From Spisula solida (taxonomy: Eukaryota > Mollusca > Bivalvia > Venerida > Mactridae): 64,000 nucleotides of DNA. Below the pieces are notes generated by a model. That model was not told the origin of the DNA and did not search any database. It worked only from the letters and a program-made list of their open reading frames with translations. The stretch's first letter is position 1. The number at the start of each line of letters is the position of its first letter. Positions 23,735-37,100 of this stretch are shown here, one piece after another. The stretch lies in contig OX365947.1 of assembly GCA_947247005.1 (NCBI GenBank), forward strand, positions 4,106,530-4,170,529, read 5' to 3'. Made by a program: the position numbers and the translations under genes.

Positions 23735-24759
23735 CTTGAATAGTAAGCTATTGCAAGAGAAATGTGATTTCTGATTTGCGCTGCAGCCTTTTTATAGGAA
23801 ACGCGAGTAGTTGTAAATTAATTCATTTTTGACACGTAGAGTGACTGAGATGACACGTTGATTAATTAACTCGTGTCGTTAACACTACAAAGGCATCTGT
23901 TAATCGGTGATTAATCACCGTGACGTGTTTGATTAGATTAGTGTGTATTTGTCAAACATTCCACACATGACTGATCAGCAATATTGAACCTGTCAAGTTG
24001 GAAAATGGTCGCACAGTACTATAATTATTTAAGAAAAAACTTTATTTAAAAAATTACAAAATATAAAAACAATTCAAATATACGTAAGCATTTAACATTG
24101 TATTACGAGAGACATTTGGCCCCTAAATAATTCAGTAATACACAAACTGACTTTATACGATTCAGTTAGGCAGCAGTTTAATAATACTATACTGCATCGC
24201 ACAAGTTGTGTAATATATGATCCGCCATTTTATATTGCACCAGTTATAAGAACATGAGAAGGTTGTAATTTTCTATAAATAATGTTTGAAATAATCTAAA
24301 TTTGCACATCGGCATACAAACGTTATATAAGACGTGTAAGTACGGAAAAAACGAACATTAAGCATGCATACTGGTGCGTTTTTGTTCTGAACTCATGTTT
24401 TATAGCATAACTGTAGTCGACATAATTGATATAACGTACTGTCCATATTGTCGTAGGTGGCGTGTTCGCACACAAAATGCGCGTGTTTAAATGTGGAAGG
24501 TATAGAGAAATTGTGTGTGACACCATGACAGTCGCAAAATTGCGACAATAACTGTACTAATAATTTGCTACATATATACACGCATTGCGCCGCGCGCGTG
24601 TGTTTGTGTATTTACGAGTTTGTTTCAGACTATATCTAAGGTAGCTCGTGCGGGTGGGGTTTGACAGCTCATATAAGAAGTATTTCTTTCGAGAGAATTG
24701 TGTTGGCTCTAAAAAGGGCCGTTTGTGGAAAACGACGTGCGGTTTACATCCATGTAGAC

Positions 24760-25089
24760 TCAGTCAGTGTCCGATGAATACTCCGAATCGGAGCCCGACA
24801 CTATCTCTACAGACTCGTCGAATAACTCACGGCGCAGCTCGGCGACCTTGTCTGCCTTGGCGTAGGCATACTCGTAGTACATGTTCCTAGCACGCTCTAT
24901 GACGGCCAGCTTCAAGCGCAAGTTGTAACGAAATGAGCGGTTGTTGCAACGCTTGGCCGCTTTGTAACGTTTCTGCACATCGCCGAGCCGCTGGTTGAGC
25001 ATGACTATCTGATCGCAGGCCTTTCTAAAACGCCGCTCTGAATCGCTCAAAGTGAAACGCTTGTCAAGAGATTGAATTCGGGAAGGCAT
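24760..25089 (-). CDS. Tandem histone-like gene, copy 16 (variant 3' end)
   Basis: Carries the same silent codon-34 change, AACACA cleavage-site variant and spacer variant as copy 15, so the pair descend from one recent duplication or conversion. TATA box 25144-25151, stem-loop 24705-24720. Confidence 0.8.
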   Translation of the reverse strand: MPSRIQSLDKRFTLSDSERRFRKACDQIVMLNQRLGDVQKRYKAAKRCNNRSFRYNLRLKLAVIERARNMYYEYAYAKADKVAELRRELFDESVEIVSGSDSEYSSDTD

Positions 25090-26114
25090 CTTGAATAGTA
25101 AGCTATTGCAAGAGAAATGTGATTTCTGATTTGCGCTGCAGCCTTTTTATAGGAAACGCGAGTAGTTGTAAATTAATTCATTTTTGACACGTAGAGTGAC
25201 TGAGATGACACGTTGATTAATTAACTCGTGTCGTTAACACTACAAAGGCATCTGTTAATCGGTGATTAATCACCGTGACGTGTTTGATTAGATTAGTGTG
25301 TATTTGTCAAACATTCCACACATGACTGATCAGCAATATTGAACCTGTCAAGTTGGAAAATGGTCGCACAGTACTATAATTATTTAAGAAAAAACTTTAT
25401 TTAAAAAATTACAAAATATAAAAACAATTCAAATATACGTAAGCATTTAACATTGTATTACGAGAGACATTTGGCCCCTAAATAATTCAGTAATACACAA
25501 ACTGACTTTATACGATTCAGTTAGGCAGCAGTTTAATAATACTATACTGCATCGCACAAGTTGTGTAATATATGATCCGCCATTTTATATTGCACCAGTT
25601 ATAAGAACATGAGAAGGTTGTAATTTTCTATAAATAATGTTTGAAATAATCTAAATTTGCACATCGGCATACAAACGTTATATAAGACGTGTAAGTACGG
25701 AAAAAACGAACATTAAGCATGCATACTGGTGCGTTTTTGTTCTGAACTCATGTTTTATAGCATAACTGTAGTCGACATAATTGATATAACGTACTGTCCA
25801 TATTGTCGTAGGTGGCGTGTTCGCACACAAAATGCGCGTGTTTAAATGTGGAAGGTATAGAGAAATTGTGTGTGACACCATGACAGTCGCAAAATTGCGA
25901 CAATAACTGTACTAATAATTTGCTACATATATACACGCATTGCGCCGCGCGCGTGTGTTTGTGTATTTACGAGTTTGTTTCAGACTATATCTAAGGTAGC
26001 TCGTGCGGGTGGGGTTTGACAGCTCATATAAGAAGTATTTCTTTCGAGAGAATTGGGTTGGCTCTAAAAAGGGCCGTTTGTGGAAAACGACGTGCGGTTT
26101 ACATCCATGTAGAC

Positions 26115-26444
26115 TCAGTCAGTGTCCGATGAATACTCCGAATCGGAGCCCGACACTATCTCTACAGACTCGTCGAATAACTCACGGCGCAGCTCGGCGA
26201 CCTTGTCTGCCTTGGCGTAGGCATACTCGTAGTACATGTTCCTAGCACGCTCTATGACGGCCAGCTTCAAGCGCAAGTTGTAACGAAATGAGCGGTTGTT
26301 GCAACGCTTGGCCGCTTTGTAACGTTTCTGCACATCGCCGAGTCGCTGGTTGAGCATGACTATCTGATCGCAGGCCTTTCTAAAACGCCGCTCTGAATCG
26401 CTCAAAGTGAAACGCTTGTCAAGAGATTGAATTCGGGAAGGCAT
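26115..26444 (-). CDS. Tandem histone-like gene, copy 17
   Basis: Reverts to the common form (Arg66, AACCCA). TATA box 26499-26506, stem-loop 26060-26075. Confidence 0.8.
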   Translation of the reverse strand: MPSRIQSLDKRFTLSDSERRFRKACDQIVMLNQRLGDVQKRYKAAKRCNNRSFRYNLRLKLAVIERARNMYYEYAYAKADKVAELRRELFDESVEIVSGSDSEYSSDTD

Positions 26445-27469
26445 CTTGAATAGTAAGCTATTGCAAGAGAAATGTGATTTCTGATTTGCGCTGCAGCCTT
26501 TTTATAGGAAACGCGAGTAGTTGTAAATTAATTCATTTTTGACACGTAGAGTGACTGAGATGACACGTTGATTAATTAACTCGTGTCGTTAACACTACAA
26601 TGGCATCTGTTAATCGGTGATTAATCACCGTGACGTGTTTGATTAGATTAGTGTGTATTTGTCAAACATTCCACACATGACTGATCAGCAATATTGAACC
26701 TGTCAAGTTGGAAAATGGTCGCACAGTACTATAATTATTTAAGAAAAAACTTTATTTAAAAAATTACAAAATATAAAAACAATTCAAATATACGTAAGCA
26801 TTTAACATTGTATTACGAGAGACATTTGGCCCCTAAATAATTCAGTAATACACAAACTGACTTTATACGATTCAGTTAGGCAGCAGTTTAATAATACTAT
26901 ACTGCATCGCACAAGTTGTGTAATATATGATCCGCCATTTTATATTGCACCAGTTATAAGAACATGAGAAGGTTGTAATTTTCTATAAATAATGTTTGAA
27001 ATAATCTAAATTTGCACATCGGCATACAAACGTTATATAAGACGTGTAAGTACGGAAAAAACGAACATTAAGCATGCATACTGGTGCGTTTTTGTTCTGA
27101 ACTCATGTTTTATAGCATAACTGTAGTCGACATAATTGATATAACGTACTGTCCATATTGTCGTAGGTGGCGTGTTCGAACACAAAATGCGCGTGTTTAA
27201 ATGTGGAAGGTATAGAGAAATTGTGTGTGACACCATGACAGTCGCAAAATTGCGACAATAACTGTACTAATAATTTGCTACATATATACACGCATTGCGC
27301 CGCGCGCGTGTGTTTGTGTATTTACGAGTTTGTTTCAGACTATATCTAAGGTAGCTCGTGCGGGTGGGGTTTGACAGCTCATATAAGAAGTATTTCTTTC
27401 GAGAGAATTGGGTTGGCTCTAAAAAGGGCCGTTTGTGGAAAACGACGTGCGGTTTACATCCATGTAGAC

Positions 27470-27799
27470 TCAGTCAGTGTCCGATGAATACTCCGAATCG
27501 GAGCCCGACACTATCTCTACAGACTCGTCGAATAACTCACGGCGCAGCTCGGCGACCTTGTCTGCCTTGGCGTAGGCATACTCGTAGTACATGTTCCTAG
27601 CACCCTCTATGACGGCCAGCTTCAAGCGCAAGTTGTAACGAAATGAGCGGTTGTTGCAACGCTTGGCCGCTTTGTAACGTTTCTGCACATCGCCGAGTCG
27701 CTGGTTGAGCATGACTATCTGATCGCAGGCCTTTCTAAAACGCCGCTCTGAATCGCTCAAAGTGAAACGCTTGTCAAGAGATTGAATTCGGGAAGGCAT
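27470..27799 (-). CDS. Tandem histone-like gene, copy 18 (Gly66)
   Basis: First copy with the only amino-acid variant of the array: Arg66 is Gly (codon CGT to GGT, plus-strand G to C at 27604). Its left spacer has a private C to A at 27179. TATA box 27854-27861, stem-loop 27415-27430. Confidence 0.8.
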   Translation of the reverse strand: MPSRIQSLDKRFTLSDSERRFRKACDQIVMLNQRLGDVQKRYKAAKRCNNRSFRYNLRLKLAVIEGARNMYYEYAYAKADKVAELRRELFDESVEIVSGSDSEYSSDTD

Positions 27800-28824
27800 C
27801 TTGAATAGTAAGCTATTGCAAGAGAAATGTGATTTCTGATTTGCGCTGCAGCCTTTTTATAGGAAACGCGAGTAGTTGTAAATTAATTCATTTTTGACAC
27901 GTAGAGTGACTGAGATGACACGTTGATTAATTAACTCGTGTCGTTAACACTACAATGGCATCTGTTAATCGGTGATTAATCACCGTGACGTGTTTGATTA
28001 GATTAGTGTGTATTTGTCAAACATTCCACACATGACTGATCAGCAATATTGAACCTGTCAAGTTGGAAAATGGTCGCACAGTACTATAATTATTTAAGAA
28101 AAAACTTTATTTAAAAAATTACAAAATATAAAAACAATTCAAATATACGTAAGCATTTAACATTGTATTACGAGAGACATTTGGCCCCTAAATAATTCAG
28201 TAATACACAAACTGACTTTATACGATTCAGTTAGGCAGCAGTTTAATAATACTATACTGCATCGCACAAGTTGTGTAATATATGATCCGCCATTTTATAT
28301 TGCACCAGTTATAAGAACATGAGAAGGTTGTAATTTTCTATAAATAATGTTTGAAATAATCTAAATTTGCACATCGGCATACAAACGTTATATAAGACGT
28401 GTAAGTACGGAAAAAACGAACATTAAGCATGCATACTGGTGCGTTTTTGTTCTGAACTCATGTTTTATAGCATAACTGTAGTCGACATAATTGATATAAC
28501 GTACTGTCCATATTGTCGTAGGTGGCGTGTTCGCACACAAAATGCGCGTGTTTAAATGTGGAAGGTATAGAGAAATTGTGTGTGACACCATGACAGTCGC
28601 AAAATTGCGACAATAACTGTACTAATAATTTGCTACATATATACACGCATTGCGCCGCGCGCGTGTGTTTGTGTATTTACGAGTTTGTTTCAGACTATAT
28701 CTAAGGTAGCTCGTGCGGGTGGGGTTTGACAGCTCATATAAGAAGTATTTCTTTCGAGAGAATTGGGTTGGCTCTAAAAAGGGCCGTTTGTGGAAAACGA
28801 CGTGCGGTTTACATCCATGTAGAC

Positions 28825-29154
28825 TCAGTCAGTGTCCGATGAATACTCCGAATCGGAGCCCGACACTATCTCTACAGACTCGTCGAATAACTCACGGCGC
28901 AGCTCGGCGACCTTGTCTGCCTTGGCGTAGGCATACTCGTAGTACATGTTCCTAGCACCCTCTATGACGGCCAGCTTCAAGCGCAAGTTGTAACGAAATG
29001 AGCGGTTGTTGCAACGCTTGGCCGCTTTGTAACGTTTCTGCACATCGCCGAGTCGCTGGTTGAGCATGACTATCTGATCGCAGGCCTTTCTAAAACGCCG
29101 CTCTGAATCGCTCAAAGTGAAACGCTTGTCAAGAGATTGAATTCGGGAAGGCAT
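28825..29154 (-). CDS. Tandem histone-like gene, copy 19 (Gly66)
   Basis: Gly66 like its neighbour copy 18, without that copy's private spacer change. TATA box 29209-29216, stem-loop 28770-28785. Confidence 0.8.
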   Translation of the reverse strand: MPSRIQSLDKRFTLSDSERRFRKACDQIVMLNQRLGDVQKRYKAAKRCNNRSFRYNLRLKLAVIEGARNMYYEYAYAKADKVAELRRELFDESVEIVSGSDSEYSSDTD

Positions 29155-30179
29155 CTTGAATAGTAAGCTATTGCAAGAGAAATGTGATTTCTGATTTGCG
29201 CTGCAGCCTTTTTATAGGAAACGCGAGTAGTTGTAAATTAATTCATTTTTGACACGTAGAGTGACTGAGATGACACGTTGATTAATTAACTCGTGTCGTT
29301 AACACTACAATGGCATCTGTTAATCGGTGATTAATCACCGTGACGTGTTTGATTAGATTAGTGTGTATTTGTCAAACATTCCACACATGACTGATCAGCA
29401 ATATTGAACCTGTCAAGTTGGAAAATGGTCGCACAGTACTATAATTATTTAAGAAAAAACTTTATTTAAAAAATTACAAAATATAAAAACAATTCAAATA
29501 TACGTAAGCATTTAACATTGTATTACGAGAGACATTTGGCCCCTAAATAATTCAGTAATACACAAACTGACTTTATACGATTCAGTTAGGCAGCAGTTTA
29601 ATAATACTATACTGCATCGCACAAGTTGTGTAATATATGATCCGCCATTTTATATTGCACCAGTTATAAGAACATGAGAAGGTTGTAATTTTCTATAAAT
29701 AATGTTTGAAATAATCTAAATTTGCACATCGGCATACAAACGTTATATAAGACGTGTAAGTACGGAAAAAACGAACATTAAGCATGCATACTGGTGCGTT
29801 TTTGTTCTGAACTCATGTTTTATAGCATAACTGTAGTCGACATAATTGATATAACGTACTGTCCATATTGTCGTAGGTGGCGTGTTCGCACACAAAATGC
29901 GCGTGTTTAAATGTGGAAGGTATAGAGAAATTGTGTGTGACACCATGACAGTCGCAAAATTGCGACAATAACTGTACTAATAATTTGCTACATATATACA
30001 CGCATTGCGCCGCGCGCGTGTGTTTGTGTATTTACGAGTTTGTTTCAGACTATATCTAAGGTAGCTCGTGCGGGTGGGGTTTGACAGCTCATATAAGAAG
30101 TATTTCTTTCGAGAGAATTGGGTTGGCTCTAAAAAGGGCCGTTTGTGGAAAACGACGTGCGGTTTACATCCATGTAGAC

Positions 30180-30509
30180 TCAGTCAGTGTCCGATGAATA
30201 CTCCGAATCGGAGCCCGACACTATCTCTACAGACTCGTCGAATAACTCACGGCGCAGCTCGGCGACCTTGTCTGCCTTGGCGTAGGCATACTCGTAGTAC
30301 ATGTTCCTAGCACGCTCTATGACGGCCAGCTTCAAGCGCAAGTTGTAACGAAATGAGCGGTTGTTGCAACGCTTGGCCGCTTTGTAACGTTTCTGCACAT
30401 CGCCGAGTCGCTGGTTGAGCATGACTATCTGATCGCAGGCCTTTCTAAAACGCCGCTCTGAATCGCTCAAAGTGAAACGCTTGTCAAGAGATTGAATTCG
30501 GGAAGGCAT
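30180..30509 (-). CDS. Tandem histone-like gene, copy 20, upstream region displaced
   Basis: Arg66 form. TATA box 30564-30571, stem-loop 30125-30140. A 12-kb element is inserted 44 bp upstream of the TATA box (30616), so the CGGTGATTAATCACCG palindrome and the second TGACACGT site now lie 12 kb away. Only core promoter and one TGACACGT remain, so expression may be altered. Confidence 0.75.
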   Translation of the reverse strand: MPSRIQSLDKRFTLSDSERRFRKACDQIVMLNQRLGDVQKRYKAAKRCNNRSFRYNLRLKLAVIERARNMYYEYAYAKADKVAELRRELFDESVEIVSGSDSEYSSDTD

Positions 30510-30609
30510 CTTGAATAGTAAGCTATTGCAAGAGAAATGTGATTTCTGATTTGCGCTGCAGCCTTTTTATAGGAAACGCGAGTAGTTGTAAATTAATTCA
30601 TTTTTGACA

Positions 30610-30615
30610 CGTAGA
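30610..30615. repeat. Target-site duplication CGTAGA, left copy
   Basis: CGTAGA is present once in an uninterrupted unit (GACACGTAGAGTG). Here it abuts the left end of the 12-kb element and recurs at 42655-42660 on the right, giving a 6-bp duplication. A 7-bp reading (ACGTAGA) is possible if the terminal repeat is one base shorter. Confidence 0.85.
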
Positions 30616-31070
30616 TATGGAATGCGGAATGCACAATAATTCCTTTATCTATGGGTTTAACAGTTAACTACGTAGTTAAGAGACTTTAAACCGCGGTTGC
30701 AAGTGCCAAATGCACATTAATTCTTTAAACCGCGGATAAAGACTTAGAACTGCAGTTACAAGTATCGATGATGTTTACTTAACCCCATAGTTAAGCGACA
30801 ACCAATCAGCGCGTATGAAATTACTAATACGGCGCTCTCATTGGTTATCTCTTAACTATGTAGTTAACAGACTTGTAACCGCGGTTACAAGTCTTAAACG
30901 GGGGTTTAACACGCGCGAAGTGCACATTTAATATACATCTCTTAATTATATAGTTAAGCGACTTTAAACCCGGGTTCAAAGCGCCGTTTGCACAATTATG
31001 CTTAAACCCATAGTTTAAGACATGTAACTGCAGTTTAAACTCTCAATTAAAGCGTGGATTCAAGTATATG
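30616..31070. repeat. Left terminal inverted region of the 12-kb element
   Basis: Studded with short perfect palindromes, for example TTAACTACGTAGTTAA, AACCGCGGTT, AACTGCAGTT and AACCCGGGTT, separated by AGTC/AAGTG-type phrases. It pairs with 42165-42654; the outermost ~85 bp are almost identical and further in the two arms share palindromes in a shuffled, diverged order. Confidence 0.8.
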
Positions 31071-31161
31071 TATGTATAAACAATTCCTCATAATGTCTTT
31101 CAAATTCATATGATCGTAGGCATATGTCATTGTATTGGAATTCATTTAGAAGATCTAACAC
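31071..31161. other. Short unique segment between arm and satellite
   Basis: About 90 bp of AT-rich sequence without repeats or coding potential. Confidence 0.5.
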
Positions 31162-34100
31162 TAGTTTAAAATGAAAATTTAACGTGTAACTCGGAATTTC
31201 AGATTTTAAACCGGGATAGTAGATGGAACCCCAGTTAAAAATAACAATTCAAAGTCTAACTCAGAAATTCCGACTTTAAACAGGGGTTAGTAGATCGAAC
31301 CCCAGTTTAAAATAACAATTTAACGTCTAACTCAGAAATTCCGACTTTAAACTGGGGTTAGAAGATGAAACCCCAGTTTAAAATAAAAATTTGACGTGTA
31401 ACTCGGAAATTCCGACTTTAAACGGGGGTTAGTAGATCGAACCCCAATTTAAAACAAAAATTTAAAGTCTAACTCAGAAAGTCTGACTTTAAACGGGGGT
31501 TAGTAGATCGAACCCCAGTTTAAAATATGAATTTTATAGAAAAGACAGATATTACGACTTTAAACGGGGGTAAGTAGATCGAACCCCAGTTTAAAATAAA
31601 AATTTAACGTGTATCTAAGAAATTCCGACTTTAAACGGGGGTTAGTAGATGGAACCCCAGTTTAAAATATGAATTTTATAGATAACACAGAAATTCCGAC
31701 TTTAAACGGGGGTTAGTAGATCGAACCCCAGTTTAAAATATGAATTTTATAGAAAAAACAGAAATTCCTACTTTAAACGGGGGTTAGTAGATCGAACCCC
31801 AGTTTAAAACAACAAATTTAAGTCTAACTCAGAAATTCCGACTTTAAACGGGGGTTAGTAGATGGAACCCCAGTTTAAAACAAAAATTTAAAGTCTAACT
31901 CAGAAATTCTGACTTTAAACGGGGGTTAGTAGATGGAACCCCAGTTTTAAACAAGAAATTTAAGTATAACTCAGAAATTCCGACTTTAAACGGGGGTTAG
32001 TAGATCGAACCCCAGTTTAAAACAACAAATTAAAGTCTAACTCAGAAATTCTGACTTTAAACGGGGGTTAGTAGATGGAACCCCAGTTTAAAACAACAAA
32101 TTAAAGTCTAACTCAGGAATTCTGACTTTAAACGGGGGTTAGTAGATCGAACCCCAGTTTAAAATAAAAATTTAAGGTCTAACTCAGAAATTCTGACTTT
32201 AACGGGGGTTAGTAGATCGAACCCCAGTTTAAAACAACAAATTTAAGTCTAACTCAGAAATTCCGACTTTAAACGGGGGTTAGTAGATGGAACCCCAGTT
32301 TAAAACAACAAATTAAAGTCTAACTCAGAAATTCTGACTTTAAACGGGGGTTAGTAGATGGAACCCCAGTTTTAAACAAGAAATTTAAGTATAACTCAGA
32401 AATTCCGACTTTAAACGGGGGTTAGTAGATGGAACCCCAGTTTAAAACAACAAATTAAAGTCTAACTCAGGAATTCTGACTTTAAACGGGGGTTAGTAGA
32501 TCAAACCCCAGTTTAAAACAAAAATTTAAGGTCTAACTCAGAAATTCTGACTTTAAACGGGGGTTAGTAGATCGAACCCCAGTTTAAAACAACAAATTTA
32601 AGTCTAACTCAGAAATTCCGACTTTAAACGGGGGTTAGTAGATGGAACCCCAGTTTAAAACAAAAATTTAAAGTCTAACTCAGAAATTCTGACTTTAAAC
32701 GGGGGTTAGTAGATGGAACCCCAGTTTTAAACAAGAAATTTAAGTATAACTCAGAAATTCCGACTTTAAACGGGGGTTAGTAGATCGAACCCCAGTTTAA
32801 AACAACAAATTAAAGTCTAACTCAGGAATTCTGACTTTAAACGGGGGTTAGTAGATCGAACCCCAGTTTAAAACAACAAATTAAAGTCTAACTCAGGAAT
32901 TCTGACTTTAAACGGGGGTTAGTAGATCGAACCCCAGTTTAAAACAAAAATTTAAGGTCTAACTCAGAAATTCTGACTTTAAACGGGGGTTAGTAGATCG
33001 AACCCCAGTTTAAAACAACAAATTTAAGTCTAACTCAGAAATTCCGACTTTAAACGGGGGTTAGTAGATGGAACCCCAGTTTAAAACAACAAATTAAAGT
33101 CTAACTCAGAAATTCTGACTTTAAACGGGGGTTAGTAGATGGAACCCCAGTTTTAAACAAGAAATTTAAGTATAACTCAGAAATTCCGACTTTAAACGGG
33201 GGTTAGTAGATCGAACCCCAGTTTAAAACAAAAATTTAAGATCTAACTCAGAAATTCCGACTTTAAACGGGGGTTAGTAAATGGAACCCCAGTTTAAAAC
33301 AAAAATTTAAAGTCTAACTCAGTAATGCTGACTTTAAACGGGGGTTAGTAGATGGAACCCCAGTTTAAAACAACAATTTAAAGTCTAACTCAGAAATGCC
33401 GACTTTAAACGAGGGTTAGTAGATCGAACCCCAGTTTAAAATAAAAATTTGACGTGTAACTCGGACATTCCGACTTTAAACGGGGGTTAGTAGATCGAAC
33501 CCCAGTTTAAAATATGAATTATATAAAAAACACAGAAGTTCCGACTTTAAACTGGGGTTAGATCGAACCCCAGTTTAAAACAAAAATTTAAGGTCTAACT
33601 CAGGAATTCTGACTTTAAACGGGGGTTAGTAGATCGAACCCCAGTTTAAAACAACAAATTTAAGTCTAACTCAGAAATTCCGACTTTAAACGGGGGTTAG
33701 TAGATCGAACCCCAGTTTAAAACAACAAATTTAAGTCTAACTCAGAAATTCCGACTTTAAAGGGGGTTAGTAAATGGAACCCCAGTTTAAAACAAAAATT
33801 TAAAGTCTAACTCAGTAATGCTGACTTTAAACAGGGGTTAGTAGATGGAACCCCAGTTTAAAACAAAAATTTAAAGTCTAACTCAGAAATCCTGACCTTA
33901 AACGGGGGATAGTAAATGGAACCCCAGTTTAAAACAAAAATTTAAAGTCTAACTCAGAAATTCTGACTTTAAACGGGGGTTAGTAGATGGAACCCCAGTT
34001 TAAACAACAAATTAAAGTCTAACTCAGGAATTCTGATTTTAAACGGGGGTTAGTAGATCGAACCCCTGTTTTAAATAAAAATTTAACGTGTATCTAAGAA

Positions 34101-37100
34101 ATTCCGACTTTAAACGGGGGTTAGTAGATCGAACCCAAGTTTAAAACAACAAATTTAAGTCTAACTCAGAAATTCCGACTTTAAACGGGGGTTAGTAAAT
34201 GGAACCCCAGTTTAAAACAACAAATTAAAGTCTAACTCAGAAATTCCGACTTTAAACGGGGGTTAGTAGATCGAACCCCAGTTTAAAACAACACATTTAA
34301 GTCTAACTCAGAAATTCCGACTTTAAACGGGGGTTAGTAAATGGAACCCCAGTTTAAAACAACAAATTAAAGTCTAACTCAGAAATTCCGACTTTAAACG
34401 GGGGTTAGTAGATCGAACCTAAGTTTAAAACAACAAATTTAAGTCTAACTCAGAAATTCCGACTTTAAACGGGGGTTAGTAAATGGAACCCCAGTTTAAA
34501 ACCACAAATTAAAGTCTAACTCAGGAATTCTGACTTTAAACGGGGGTTAGTAGATCGAACCCCAGTTTAAAACAACAAATTAAAGTCTAACTCAGGAATT
34601 CTGACTTTAAACGGGGGTTAGTAGATCGAACCCCAGTTTAAAACAACAAATTAAAGTCTAACTCAGAAATTCCGACTTTAAACGGGGGTTAGTAGATCGA
34701 ACCCAAGTTTAAAACAACAAATTTAAGTCTAACTCAGAAATTCCGACTTTAAACGGGGGTTAGTAAATGGAACCCCAGTTTAAAACAACAAATTAAAGTC
34801 TAACTTAGAAATTCCGACTTTAAACGGGGGTTAGTAGATGGAACCCCAGTTTAAAACAACAAATTAAAGTCTAACTCAGAAATTCTGACTTTAAACGGGG
34901 GTTAGTAGATGGAACCCCAGTTTTAAACAAGAAATTTAAGTATAACTCAGAAATTCCGACTTTAAACGGGGGTTAGTAGATGGAACCCCAGTTTAAAACA
35001 ACAAATTAAAGTCTAACTCAGGAATTCCGACTTTAAACGGGGGTTAGTAGATCGAACCCCAGTTTAAAACAAGAAATTAAAGTCTAACTCAGACATTCTG
35101 ACTTTAAACGGGGGTTAGTAAATGGAACCCCAGTTTAAAACAACAAATTAAAGTCTAACTCAGGAATTCTGACTTTAAACGGGGGTTAGTAGATCGAACC
35201 CCAGTTTAAAACAAAAATTTAAGGTCTAACTCAGAAATTCTGACTTTAAACGGGGGTTAGTAGATCGAACCCCAGTTTAAAACAACAAATTTAAGTCTAA
35301 CTCAGAAATTCCGACTTTAAACGGGGGTTAGTAGATGGAACCCCAGTTTAAAACAAAAATTTAAAGTCTAACTCAGAAATTCTGACTTTAAAAGGGGGTT
35401 AGTAGATGGAACCCCAGTTTTAAACAAGAAATTTAAAGTCTAACTCAGAAATCCTGACTTTAAACGGGGGTTAGTAAATGGAACCCCAGTTTAAAACAAA
35501 AATTTGAAGTATAACTCAGAAATTCTGTCTTTAAACGGGGGTTAGTAAATGAAACCCCAGTTTAAAACAAAAATTTAAAGTCTAACATAGAAATTCTGAC
35601 TTTAAACGGGGGTTAGTAGATCGAACCCCAGTTTAAAACAAAAATTTAAAGTCTAACTCAGAAATCCTGACTTTAAACGGGGGTTAGTAAATGGAACCCC
35701 AGTTTAAAACAAAAATTTAAAGTCTAACTCAGAAATTCTGACTTTAAACGGGGGTTAGTAAATGGAACCCCAGTTTAAAACAACAAATTAAAGTCTAACT
35801 CAGAAATTCTGACTTTAAACGGGGGTTAGTAGATGGAACCCCAGTTTTAAACAAGAAATTTAAGTATAACTCAGAAATTCCGACTTTAAACGGGGGTTAG
35901 TAGATGGAACCCCAGTTTAAAACAACAAATTAAAGTCTAACTCAGAAATTCCGACTTTAAACGGGGGTTAGTAGATCGAACCTAAGTTTAAAACAACAAA
36001 TTTAAGTCTAACTCAGAAATTCCGACTTTAAACGGGGGTTAGTAAATGGAACCCCAGTTTAAAACCACAAATTAAAGTCTAACTCAGGAATTCTGACTTT
36101 AAACGGGGGTTAGTAGATCGAACCCCAGTTTAAAACAACAAATTAAAGTCTAACTCAGGAATTCTGACTTTAAACGGGGGTTAGTAGATCGAACCCCAGT
36201 TTAAAACAACAAATTAAAGTCTAACTCAGAAATTCCGACTTTAAACGGGGGTTAGTAGATCGAACCCAAGTTTAAAACAAGAAATTAAAGTCTAACTCAG
36301 ACATTCTGACTTTAAACGGGGGTTAGTAAATGGAACCCCAGTTTAAAACAACAAATTAAAGTCTAACTCAGGAATTCTGACTTTAAACGGGGGTTAGTAG
36401 ATCGAACCCCAGTTTAAAACAAAAATTTAAGGTCTAACTCAGAAATTCTGACTTTAAACGGGGGTTAGTAGATCGAACCCCAGTTTAAAACAACAAATTT
36501 AAGTCTAACTCAGAAATTCCGACTTTAAACGGGGGTTAGTAGATGGAACCCCAGTTTAAAACAAAAATTTAAAGTCTAACTCAGAAATTCTGACTTTAAA
36601 AGGGGGTTAGTAGATGGAACCCCAGTTTTAAACAAGAAATTTAAAGTCTAACTCAGAAATCCTGACTTTAAACGGGGGTTAGTAAATGGAACCCCAGTTT
36701 AAAACAAAAATTTGAAGTATAACTCAGAAATTCTGTCTTTAAACGGGGGTTAGTAAATGGAACTCCAGTTTAAAACAAAAATTCAAAGTCTAACTCAGAA
36801 ATTCTGACTTTAAACGGGGGTTAGTAGATGGAACCCCAGTTTAAAACAAACATTTAAAGTCTAACTCAGAAATTCTGACTTTAAACGGGGGTTAGTAAAT
36901 GAAACCCCAGTTTAAAACAAAAATTTAAAGTCTAACATAGAAATTCTGACTTTAAACGGGGGTTAGTAGATCGAACCCCAGTTTAAAACAAAAATTTAAA
37001 GTCTAACTCAGAAATCCTGACTTTAAACGGGGGTTAGTAAATGGAACCCCAGTTTAAAACAAAAATTTAAAGTCTAACTCAGAAATTCTGACTTTAAACG

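Larger units (their letters stand above)
4128..30615 (-). repeat. Tandem gene array, type A units of 1,355 bp (copies 1-20)
   Basis: Head-to-tail units begin at 4128, 5483, 6838 and so on every 1,355 bp; the start point is set by the left junction of the array. Copies are nearly identical, with only single-base variants seen. Each unit holds one minus-strand gene with its TATA box and histone-type 3' end. The remaining ~700 bp is AT-rich spacer with a hairpin GTCGCAA-AA-TTGCGAC and an A/T tract (about 5060-5110 in unit 1). Unit 20 is broken 743 bp into the unit by a 12-kb insertion and resumes at 42655. The near-identity of about 19.5 units implies ongoing homogenisation. Confidence 0.97.

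Noticed and set aside
4128..30615. Array as a pure assembly artefact
   Set aside because: Private variants, a second unit type, a deletion and two insertions with target duplications are distributed along it, which a simple duplication error would not create. Exact copy number remains uncertain.
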